Made by a program: the position numbers and the translations under genes. Positions 1 to 3,783 of a stretch of DNA of 5,261 nt are shown in pieces. Within the stretch, counting starts at the first letter, position 1. Each line of letters starts with the position of its first letter. The stretch comes from an uncultured Bacteroides sp. (lineage in GTDB: Bacteria > Bacteroidota > Bacteroidia > Bacteroidales > Bacteroidaceae): contig CAKUYM010000308.1 in assembly GCA_934716785.1 (NCBI GenBank), forward strand, positions 1 through 5,261. The letters are read 5' to 3'. Under the pieces are notes generated by a model. It did not search any database and was not told the DNA's origin. It worked only from the letters and a program-made list of their open reading frames with translations.

Positions 1-92
1 GCTGGATGGATGAACAGGCCGCTGAAGAAGGTCTGAGCTTATCCAAAATATTACAAGAAGCATTGTCTAAACGCTTTATCGCAGTAAACTAA
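1..92 (+). CDS. C-terminal end of a HicB-like antitoxin (partial, 5' end outside window)
   Basis: Only the last 29 residues are present, read in frame from position 3 to the TAA at 90-92. They contain a WMDEQAAEEG segment followed by SKILQEAL, which resembles the C-terminal ribbon-helix-helix end of Firmicutes HicB antitoxins (known pattern: a WL-x-E-x-A start, then FSqvLQEAL). In that family the antitoxin neutralises the HicA mRNA interferase and represses its own operon. The HicA partner would lie upstream, outside the window, so the pairing cannot be checked. The gene is followed directly by an intrinsic terminator, so it ends a transcription unit. Another small RHH protein with a similar tail is possible because so little is visible. 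Confidence 0.6.
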   Translation, partial: WMDEQAAEEGLSLSKILQEALSKRFIAVN

Positions 93-106
93 TATATTTA
101 TCGTTG

Positions 107-135
107 CGCCCCCCATATCGGGGGCGTTTTTTCTT
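107..135 (+). terminator. Rho-independent terminator after the HicB-like gene
   Basis: A perfect 7-bp GC-rich stem (CGCCCCC at 107-113, GGGGGCG at 120-126) with a 6-nt loop is followed by six T residues (127-132) and two more Ts after a C. It lies 14 bases past the stop codon of the HicB-like gene. Confidence 0.9.
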
Positions 136-156
136 CCGCCTACAGGTTTGTCTGAA

Positions 157-182
157 TTTGCAATATGCAAAAAATGCATATT
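157..182. promoter_or_regulatory. Overlapping palindromes, candidate operator
   Basis: Two perfect inverted repeats overlap here. TTTGCA-ATA-TGCAAA spans 157-171, and AATATGCA-N5-TGCATATT spans 162-182. The first resembles the CTTGCA-N4-TGCAAG operators of the phage switch farther right, but with a 3-bp instead of a 4-bp centre, so the helical phasing differs. The site lies about 60 bp upstream of the -35 box of the membrane-protein promoter. Binding by the phage repressor is speculative. Confidence 0.4.
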
Positions 183-189
183 ACTTTTT

Positions 190-221
190 ATTTGCTGGCA
201 ATTTGCCTGTCATTTGCTGGC
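190..221 (+). repeat. Three direct repeats with an 11-bp period
   Basis: ATTTGCTGGC (190-199), ATTTGCCTGT (201-210) and ATTTGCTGGC (212-221) repeat exactly 11 bp apart, one helical turn. The outer two are identical over 10 bp and the middle copy keeps ATTTGC. They end 21 bp upstream of the -35 box at 243. Tandem repeats at 11-bp spacing near a promoter are typical of OmpR/PhoB-type activator sites; that reading is inference. Confidence 0.5.
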
Positions 222-242
222 GGCATTCTAAAACTGACCATA

Positions 243-271
243 TTGTTATAAAGAAAAACACATGATATAAT
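243..271 (+). promoter_or_regulatory. Sigma-70-type promoter for the membrane-protein gene
   Basis: TTGTTA (243-248), a 17-bp spacer and a consensus TATAAT (266-271) form a strong match. Transcription would start near 278, giving a leader of about 155 nt before the GTG start at 433. That leader is long and runs antisense to a possible small minus-strand gene. Confidence 0.75.
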
Positions 272-292
272 ATAGCCAGAAGGTAAGATGAA

Positions 293-400
293 TCATTTCT
301 GTTTTGGCGGTAATGGCGCTGGTTTAGCAGGTGGCAGAGGCATGGTAAATTGGTCGCTTCTGCTTTCACTGCTGGACGGCGCAGGGTTCGGTTTATTCAT
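293..400 (-). CDS. Possible 35-residue proline-rich peptide, unknown function
   Basis: The reading frame starts at the ATG at 400-398 and ends at 293. Eight bases upstream on the minus strand is AAGAAGGTG, a fair ribosome binding site. The peptide begins MNKPNPAPSSSES, continues with a charged stretch, and ends in a proline/alanine/lysine tail (FTMPLPPAKPAPLPPKQK). It has no cysteine, no membrane segment and no recognisable fold. The frame stays open upstream to 589, but that part has the look of a shadow of the membrane-protein gene. Its start is 32 bp from and divergent to the GTG at 433, and the leader of that gene runs antisense across it. Short proline-rich proteins do occur next to two-helix membrane proteins, but I cannot name a family. 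It could be a chance frame. Confidence 0.35.
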   Translation of the reverse strand: MNKPNPAPSSSESRSDQFTMPLPPAKPAPLPPKQK

Positions 401-432
401 TGTTTCACCTTCTTTCGGGATGGAGGGATATT

Positions 433-1002
433 GTGGAATTAAATTTATTGCAAAATATTGCGCAGGCAGCTCCGGGGTTTGTAGGCGTGGCAGCCTGCAA
501 GCTGATGAACGGCAATGTACAAAAGGAAAAGTTAAATAATGAGGTTCTTGCTTACTTTCTTTTTGCTGCAGCAGCTTGGTTGCTGGCATTGGTGCTGAGC
601 AATATTTGTCTGCTGTTAGGTATCCAACTCAGCGAAATGGTGCGAGTAGCTTGCGCTATTATCTTTGCCGGAGCGTTAGGAATGCTGTGGCCTGTATGGC
701 TGCGTGATAAGGCTGTAGTGTTGGCCAACATTATCAATCAGCGTTTCGGTAAAAATCCGATATTTGTTGAAGAAACGATTCTGGAAAAAGTTGGCTGCGA
801 CAACAGGCCTCATTACTATGAAGTTTATAAAGCAGGTAATCTTATTGCTTCCGGTTGGGGCGAGCACTTTCTGAATAACGAAAAATCATTTTCCTTGCGA
901 AGAATTGAAGGTTATACCATGGAAGACCTGCAAGAATTCCGCGCTATTGTTTGGCGTGGAGAGGACATGGTATTGAAAGAGTATATTTTGAAAGAATACT
1001 GA
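433..1002 (+). CDS. Small integral membrane protein with cytosolic C-terminal domain (possibly DUF6338-like)
   Basis: The protein has 189 residues. The GTG start at 433 is chosen because GGAGGG (422-427) sits five bases upstream; the in-frame ATG at 400 has no ribosome binding site. An APGFVGVAACKL segment (residues 13-24) is followed by two hydrophobic helices at about 38-63 and 68-92, then a soluble domain of about 95 residues that includes YYEVYKAGNLIASGWGEHF. An N-terminal PGF motif, two helices, and a small beta-rich domain with a G-x-Y/W-G-type turn resemble the uncharacterised DUF6338 family, but this is from memory of the family pattern and tentative. No catalytic residues are recognisable. 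It is a single-gene unit with its own promoter at 243-271 and its own terminator, typical of an accessory gene. The biochemical role is unknown. Confidence 0.75.
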   Translation: MELNLLQNIAQAAPGFVGVAACKLMNGNVQKEKLNNEVLAYFLFAAAAWLLALVLSNICLLLGIQLSEMVRVACAIIFAGALGMLWPVWLRDKAVVLANIINQRFGKNPIFVEETILEKVGCDNRPHYYEVYKAGNLIASGWGEHFLNNEKSFSLRRIEGYTMEDLQEFRAIVWRGEDMVLKEYILKEY

Positions 1003-1010
1003 TCCTGAAG

Positions 1011-1037
1011 GCGCTCTCTTACGAGGGCGTCTTTCTT
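1011..1037 (+). terminator. Rho-independent terminator after the membrane-protein gene
   Basis: An 8-bp stem (GCGCTCTC at 1011-1018 with GAGGGCGT at 1023-1030, two G-T wobbles) closes a TTAC loop and is followed by CTTTCTT. It starts eight bases after the stop codon. The T-rich tail already belongs to the duplicated repressor 3' end beginning at 1031. On the minus strand there is no U-tract, so it would act in one direction only. Confidence 0.75.
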
Positions 1038-1155
1038 ATTATCCTAAACTCTCCACGCTTTCTTCTGCTTTGCGCTGGAGCTTGGCCAGCTTAACATCAA
1101 TCAAATCGTCAATTGCTTCCCCGCCGTCAGTCTTCCGCTGGCGGTATTTTTTTAT
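1031..1155 (-). pseudogene. Detached copy of the 3' end of the phage repressor gene
   Basis: This stretch aligns without gaps to 2971-3095, the 3' end of the intact repressor, at a constant offset of 1940 bp. I count 12 mismatches in 125 bp, about 90% identity. The reading frame is kept: it encodes KKYRQ, a short variable part, then DVKLAKLQRKAEE and VESLG, and ends in the same double TAA (stop at 1039-1041). There is no start codon and no HTH part, so it is a remnant. On the minus strand it begins within the A-rich run that overlaps the stop codon of the DinD-like frame, so the junction probably formed in the shared poly-A tract. It forms the left direct repeat flanking the BRO/NYN segment. 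Confidence 0.9.
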
Positions 1156-1933
1156 TTTTTAGGTTTATCGAGCTGCTTAATACTTTCGCTTGGCGTAGGC
1201 AATTTCTCTGGCATTGTGCCGCCGAGTTCTTCAATAGTTTTGCGAACGGTACGACCGACTTCGTAATGCACTTTGTTGGCAGCTTCTTTGCTACTGATAT
1301 TCTCACGGCGCAGTTTGTCTTCTGCCTGCGTGATGCGGAACAGGTTCGCACCAAGTTCCACACTGCCCATGTGGTCTAAAATCTCTTGATTAGGTTTAAG
1401 CTTCTTGCGACGTTTTATATCGCCAGCGGTTTCACCGCCATAAAGTCCCATGTAACCGCTATTTTGAAATTTGGCGAAGTCAAGGTTGCGGCAAAGGCTG
1501 CATCAGCGAGAGCAACGTTATGCTGTTTGATATTATTTCGTGCTTCAATGCGAGCGTCTATTTCTTTGTTGAAAGCTTCTGCTGCTTCAAGGTCGTGGAT
1601 ATGGTCCGCACCGAGTTGCGCGAGCCACTGCTTGAATGGTTCGGCTTTAGGAGAGGGGATAGATTGGATAATACGCAGAATACCTTCTGTATTTGCGGTG
1701 TCAGTGAGGCGCATTTTCCCATCTTCTGCAAGCAATTTCAACCTGTGACAATTTGTCACGGTTTCATTACCTTCTGCTTTCATTCTTTGCTTTAGCTTGC
1801 GCCAATAAGCTGATTTATCTGCACTGTCGGTCAATGCACCGACAACATCGACAACAGAAAAGAACCATTCTCCGGCTTCATCGTTCCAAATGGAGCGAAT
1901 TTGCGCACTCTGAAATAATTTTACATCTTTCAT
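1152..1933 (-). pseudogene. BRO-N/DinD-type phage antirepressor gene, frameshifted
   Basis: Two overlapping minus-strand frames together encode one protein of roughly 260 residues. The first frame (ATG 1933-1931, GTGAGG upstream; stop at 1415) has a BRO-N domain at residues 1-110 with WFFSVVDVVGALTD, YWRKLKQR, NETVTNC, LLAEDGKMRLTD and IQSIPSPKAEPFKQWLAQLG. The second frame (visible from about 1505 to 1152) carries a DinD-like C-terminus: FAKFQNSGYMGLYGG, ILDHMGS, ANLFRITQAEDKLRRE, TIEELGGTMPE and LPTPSESIKQL. The correct reading switches by -1 between about 1505 and 1466; the first frame otherwise ends in a non-homologous tail (residues 151-172). Compared from memory with E. coli DinD, roughly four residues are missing at the switch, suggesting a small deletion. 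BRO-N proteins bind DNA and often act as phage antirepressors; DinD is damage-induced. If unrepaired, the product lacks its DinD half. Confidence 0.85.
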
Positions 1934-1960
1934 GTCTTCATTCCTCACTTTCAAAATCTA

Positions 1961-1978
1961 TTAACCTAAACTCTCCAC
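1961..1978 (-). repeat. 18-bp scar of the repressor 3' end upstream of the BRO gene
   Basis: TTAACCTAAACTCTCCAC matches the last coding bases and stop of the repressor (2979-2996) and of its detached copy (1039-1056) in 17 of 18 positions. On the minus strand it reads VESLG-stop. It sits 28 bp upstream of the BRO start, so the BRO gene is bracketed by repressor-tail sequence on both sides. Confidence 0.75.
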
Positions 1979-1989
1979 ATGCAAAAAAT

Positions 1990-2018
1990 ATATATCGCTT
2001 TTCATCTGGCTTTTACAA
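1990..2018 (-). promoter_or_regulatory. Weak candidate promoter for the BRO/DinD gene
   Basis: On the minus strand TTGTAA (2018-2013) is followed after 17 bp by ATATAT (1995-1990), or after 18 bp by TATATA. It lies between the hairpin behind the NYN gene and the BRO start. The match is modest in an AT-rich stretch. Confidence 0.3.
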
Positions 2019-2022
2019 GTCT

Positions 2023-2046
2023 AAACTGGTCGATTTCGACCAGTTT
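2023..2046. terminator. Perfect 11-bp-arm palindrome, probable terminator hairpin
   Basis: AAACTGGTCGA (2023-2033) and TCGACCAGTTT (2036-2046) form a perfect 11-bp inverted repeat around TT. It begins 12 bases after the stop of the NYN gene (minus strand). The minus-strand 3' side lacks a U-run, while the plus-strand 3' side is T-rich (GTGCTTTTGTTTTT), so as an intrinsic terminator it would work better on plus-strand transcripts. It may serve as a transcript-stabilising hairpin for the NYN mRNA. Confidence 0.55.
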
Positions 2047-2058
2047 GTGCTTTTGTTT

Positions 2059-2745
2059 TTATTGTTGTTTTTTAAAGTGTTCAATATACTGTTTGTCACA
2101 AGAACGCAAGCCATCGATATGCTCAAACAAATCTGGCTTTATAGGAGCACCAAGTGGATCTAAAACAAAATCTATACCTTCTCTTCTGGCTAATTTAGCA
2201 GCAGGAACGAAATCGCTATCCCCGGAAATCAAAACTATTTGGTCTACTTGCTTCTTATATGCCAAAGATGCAATATCGATACCTATTTTCATATCTACGC
2301 CCTTTTGGTCAACACTTATGTAAAAGTCTTGCTCTGTCAAATCCTCGAATTTTGTTTTACCGTTACACAATGCACGTAAGACCTTTTCTTTTAATGTATA
2401 ATGAGCTTGGCCATCAGCCAGTTTACCCATTCGCAGAGCAAATTTGCGCTTTTTCTTTAGCTCTTCGAAGAAGGCAATGGACCATGTATACAGTTCTGTT
2501 TTAGAGAAGTCAACCTGCCTCTTTAGTAATGGGTGATATATCTTCTTCTCCATAGGAGGACAATCATAATAGAAAATTCGATAAAGTTCTACTTCTTTGT
2601 TGCTATTCTTGCCCTTGCTCTTATGTAGGTGCCTGTGACAATAATCTTCCAGCTCTTTTGCTCGCTCTATAGCTGGGATATCTCCCAAGACAGTTTGAGA
2701 ACGCCTGCGATAAAAGCCCCCATCAACAAAAATTGCTACTTTCAT
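2059..2745 (-). CDS. NYN/PIN-like domain protein, probable metal-dependent ribonuclease
   Basis: The protein has 228 residues, and AGGAGG lies six bases before the ATG (2745-2743). It is an NYN domain over nearly its whole length. IFVDGGF at residues 5-11 gives Asp8; YYDCPP at 59-64 gives Asp61; KGVDMKIGIDIASLA at 148-162 gives Asp151 and Asp157; ISGDSDFVPAAKLA at 173-186 gives Asp176 and Asp178. This acidic set is complete, as in NYN and related PIN-like nucleases that cleave RNA with Mg2+ or Mn2+. There is no signal peptide, membrane helix or extra RNA-binding domain (no visible LOTUS/OST-HTH), so it is a cytosolic, single-domain form. It follows the repressor in the same direction but 233 bp away and with its own promoter, which suits a cargo gene expressed in the lysogen. 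The substrate is unknown; a role in phage exclusion is only inference. Confidence 0.88.
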   Translation of the reverse strand: MKVAIFVDGGFYRRRSQTVLGDIPAIERAKELEDYCHRHLHKSKGKNSNKEVELYRIFYYDCPPMEKKIYHPLLKRQVDFSKTELYTWSIAFFEELKKKRKFALRMGKLADGQAHYTLKEKVLRALCNGKTKFEDLTEQDFYISVDQKGVDMKIGIDIASLAYKKQVDQIVLISGDSDFVPAAKLARREGIDFVLDPLGAPIKPDLFEHIDGLRSCDKQYIEHFKKQQ

Positions 2746-2809
2746 AAATACCTCCTAAAATAAAAATGTCCCTGGATTCGGTGCTTCCCATATCGGCGGG
2801 AGACTTACT

Positions 2810-2884
2810 ACCAAGGACGTTATTAGCATATAACCAGAACAATCTGTTCTTTGTAATATATATTTTAATATTATTTTCCTTGGT
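2810..2884. repeat. 8-bp inverted repeat flanking the NYN transcription start
   Basis: ACCAAGGA (2810-2817) and TCCTTGGT (2877-2884) are perfect reverse complements 59 bp apart. The right arm lies in the spacer of the minus-strand promoter and the left arm in the leader of the NYN mRNA. They could be paired protein sites. They cannot form an mRNA hairpin because only one arm is transcribed from that promoter. Confidence 0.35.
2836..2850. promoter_or_regulatory. Candidate operator at the NYN transcription start
   Basis: AGAACA-ATC-TGTTCT is a perfect 6-bp-arm palindrome. It lies 11 bp downstream of the minus-strand -10 box, around the expected transcription start, where a bound protein would block transcription. 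It resembles a Gram-positive SOS box (GAAC-N4-GTTC), but the centre is N5, so LexA control is not supported. Confidence 0.45.
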
Positions 2885-2890
2885 TGTCAA
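2862..2890 (-). promoter_or_regulatory. Promoter of the NYN gene
   Basis: On the minus strand a consensus TTGACA (2890-2885) is followed after exactly 17 bp by TAAAAT (2867-2862). The transcript would start near 2855 and have a leader of about 110 nt before the ATG at 2745. This makes the NYN gene independent of the repressor promoter. Confidence 0.7.
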
Positions 2891-2908
2891 TACGAATAGA
2901 AAAAACAT

Positions 2909-2937
2909 TTGACTTTTAGCGGATTTTGTGGTATAGA
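2909..2937 (+). promoter_or_regulatory. Candidate divergent promoter, antisense to the repressor gene
   Basis: TTGACT (2909-2914), a 17-bp spacer and TATAGA (2932-2937) form a plus-strand promoter back-to-back with the NYN promoter; the two -35 boxes are 18 bp apart. Its transcript would start near 2943 and enter the repressor gene from its 3' end. No convincing plus-strand gene follows. A GTGGT-N5-ACCAC inverted repeat (2928-2942) overlaps the -10 box. Confidence 0.45.
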
Positions 2938-2970
2938 ACCACGAATACACCACTATATATTGTATTACTC

Positions 2971-3095
2971 CTTTCTTATTATCCTAAACTCTCCACGTCT
3001 TCTTCTGCCTTGCGCTGGAGCTTGGCCAGCTTAACATCAATAATATCGTCAATTTCTTCCTTGCCGTCAGCATCCAGCTGGCGGTATTTTTTTAT
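2971..3095 (-). repeat. Intact partner of the direct repeat (3' end of the repressor gene)
   Basis: The last 117 bases of the repressor gene plus 8 bases beyond its stop match 1031-1155 at about 90% identity with no gaps. Both copies have the same orientation, so recombination between them would remove 1940 bp and leave an in-frame repressor end. Confidence 0.9.
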
Positions 3096-3335
3096 GTGTG
3101 TTTCTTCCTGCTGGGTGAGGGAGAGAGAGGGAGAAGCTGGAGCGTCAAAAAGCATAGCCGGTGAGATTTTGAGAGCTTTGGCTAATAGCATGATTTTAGT
3201 ATGCTTCATTGTTGCAAGATTTCCAGATTCCCATCTGGAAACAGTTGCTTCACTTACTCCGACTCTTTCAGCTAATTCTTTCATTGTATAACCGCATTCT
3301 AAGCGTTTTTGTTTGATGATATCTTTTATATTCAT
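2979..3335 (-). CDS. XRE-family phage repressor (CI-like)
   Basis: The protein has 118 residues; AGAGGTG precedes the ATG (3335-3333). Residues 4-60 form an XRE/lambda-repressor-type HTH: IKQKRLECGYTMKELAERVG, then the turn and recognition helix SEATVSRWESG at 28-38. A Pro/Ser linker (67-72) leads to a C-terminal part of about 45 residues (LTQQEETHIKKYRQLD, then DVKLAKLQRKAEE) that looks helical and probably mediates dimerisation. There is no peptidase S24 domain, so RecA-driven self-cleavage of the LexA/CI type is not expected, and an antirepressor or another signal would be needed for induction. It is transcribed away from the cro-like gene from a promoter overlapped by a CTTGCA operator, so it is probably autoregulated. 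Its last 117 bases are duplicated at 1039-1155. Confidence 0.92.
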   Translation of the reverse strand: MNIKDIIKQKRLECGYTMKELAERVGVSEATVSRWESGNLATMKHTKIMLLAKALKISPAMLFDAPASPSLSLTQQEETHIKKYRQLDADGKEEIDDIIDVKLAKLQRKAEEDVESLG

Positions 3336-3357
3336 TGGAACACCTCTTTCTGCTTAT

Positions 3358-3386
3358 AGTATACAGTCAACCTTGCAAAAATGCAA
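3358..3386 (-). promoter_or_regulatory. Repressor promoter (leftward)
   Basis: On the minus strand TTGCAT (3386-3381) is followed after 17 bp by TATACT (3363-3358). The -35 box lies inside operator O1, so binding there would shut off repressor synthesis. Confidence 0.65.
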
Positions 3387-3387
3387 T
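3372..3387. promoter_or_regulatory. Phage operator O1
   Basis: CTTGCA-AAAA-TGCAAT matches the palindrome CTTGCA-N4-TGCAAG with one mismatch in the last base. It covers the -35 box of the leftward repressor promoter. Confidence 0.75.
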
Positions 3388-3392
3388 AAAAA

Positions 3393-3408
3393 CTTGCAAA
3401 AAGTGTTG
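3393..3408. promoter_or_regulatory. Phage operator O2 (one good half-site)
   Basis: CTTGCA-AAAA is followed by GTGTTG instead of TGCAAG, so only the left half fits. It starts 21 bp from O1 and overlaps the first three bases of the -35 box of the rightward promoter, which suggests a weak or cooperative site. Confidence 0.5.
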
Positions 3409-3434
3409 ACATTAGTTTCTGAAAATGTTATTAT
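3406..3434 (+). promoter_or_regulatory. Early rightward promoter of the cro-like operon
   Basis: Consensus TTGACA (3406-3411), a 17-bp spacer and TATTAT (3429-3434) form a strong promoter. The expected start near 3441 lies within operator O3, and the -35 box touches O2, so the promoter is bracketed by operators. Confidence 0.85.
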
Positions 3435-3437
3435 GGA

Positions 3438-3453
3438 CTTGCAGAAATGCAAG
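3438..3453. promoter_or_regulatory. Phage operator O3
   Basis: CTTGCA-GAAA-TGCAAG is a perfect palindrome with a 4-bp centre. It covers the expected transcription start of the rightward promoter and ends just before the cro-like ribosome binding site. Confidence 0.8.
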
Positions 3454-3468
3454 AAAGAGGTGATAACA

Positions 3469-3714
3469 ATGGCTACAAATATTCCCGAGTTAAAAGCAGA
3501 GTGTACTCGTCATGGAGTGACTTTGGAAGAACTCGCATCGAGAATTGGCGTTAATAATGCAACTCTCTACAGAAAAATGACTGGTAAGAGCGAATTTTAT
3601 CGCAACGAATTACAGGTTATTAGAGATGTGTTGTGTCTGAATGATGACAAATTCTTGCTTATTTTTTTTGATAACAAACTTGCAAAAATGCAAGAAGAAC
3701 AATCGGCTTACTAA
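3469..3714 (+). CDS. Cro-like HTH regulator
   Basis: The protein has 81 residues. The start at 3469 is chosen because GAGGTG (3457-3462) lies six bases upstream and the rightward promoter starts near 3441; in-frame ATGs farther upstream lie before that promoter. Residues 5-57 form a small XRE/Cro-type HTH (PELKAECTRHGVTLEELASR, then NNATLYRKMTGK as turn and recognition helix). The rest is short, with an FLLIFFDNK beta-like strand as in Cro-type dimers. It is divergent from the CI-like repressor and the first gene of the early operon, the classic position of Cro, so it probably competes with the repressor for the CTTGCA operators. The codons for LAKMQ near the C-terminus coincide with a fourth perfect operator. 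Confidence 0.85.
   Translation: MATNIPELKAECTRHGVTLEELASRIGVNNATLYRKMTGKSEFYRNELQVIRDVLCLNDDKFLLIFFDNKLAKMQEEQSAY
3679..3694. promoter_or_regulatory. Phage operator O4 inside the 3' end of the cro-like gene
   Basis: CTTGCA-AAAA-TGCAAG is a perfect match to the operator palindrome, 225 bp downstream of O3 and within coding sequence (residues LAKMQ). A bound repressor here could act as a roadblock or as the distant end of a DNA loop. Confidence 0.65.
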
Positions 3715-3718
3715 GTGG

Positions 3719-3746
3719 CGCTGGCGGTAGGGGGGGGTAATGAAAT
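3719..3746 (+). repeat. Degenerate copy of the leader of the gene at 4335
   Basis: CGCTGGCGGTA, eight G residues, then TAATGAAAT match 4311-4336, where the G-run reads GGGAGG. Here the ribosome-binding part is a pure G8 tract and the start codon is followed by AAA TAG, so nothing longer is encoded. It looks like the remains of a duplicated gene start. Confidence 0.6.
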
Positions 3747-3783
3747 AGGCTGGCTAATGGTTATTATAAACGGAGGCTAGGAC

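Noticed and set aside
288..539. Plus-strand 83-codon frame starting just after the promoter at 243-271, with AGAAGG upstream of the ATG
   Set aside because: It runs into and overlaps the membrane-protein gene in another frame, has a Gly-rich composition that mirrors the antisense proline-rich frame, and matches nothing known. The GTG at 433 has a much better ribosome binding site and a coherent protein.
1466..1472. Programmed -1 frameshifting as the normal expression mode of the BRO/DinD gene
   Set aside because: The heptamer fits the pattern, but family-like residues upstream of it are already in the second frame and residues appear to be missing, so a deletion explains the data better. Kept only as a question in the findings.
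1113..2163. Several plus-strand frames opposite the BRO and NYN genes
   Set aside because: They lie opposite strong minus-strand homology, lack ribosome binding sites and encode no recognisable protein.
2836..2850. LexA (SOS) box reading of the AGAACA-N3-TGTTCT palindrome
   Set aside because: The Gram-positive SOS box is GAAC-N4-GTTC; here the centre is five bases, which puts the half-sites out of register.
2723..2953. Minus-strand 76-codon frame (GTG start) between repressor and NYN gene
   Set aside because: It spans the NYN promoter and leader, overlaps the NYN start, has no well-spaced ribosome binding site, and its composition reflects AT-rich non-coding DNA.
2926..3291. Long plus-strand frame opposite the repressor
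   Set aside because: Serine/leucine-rich shadow of the repressor gene. The possible antisense promoter is reported, but no protein is claimed.
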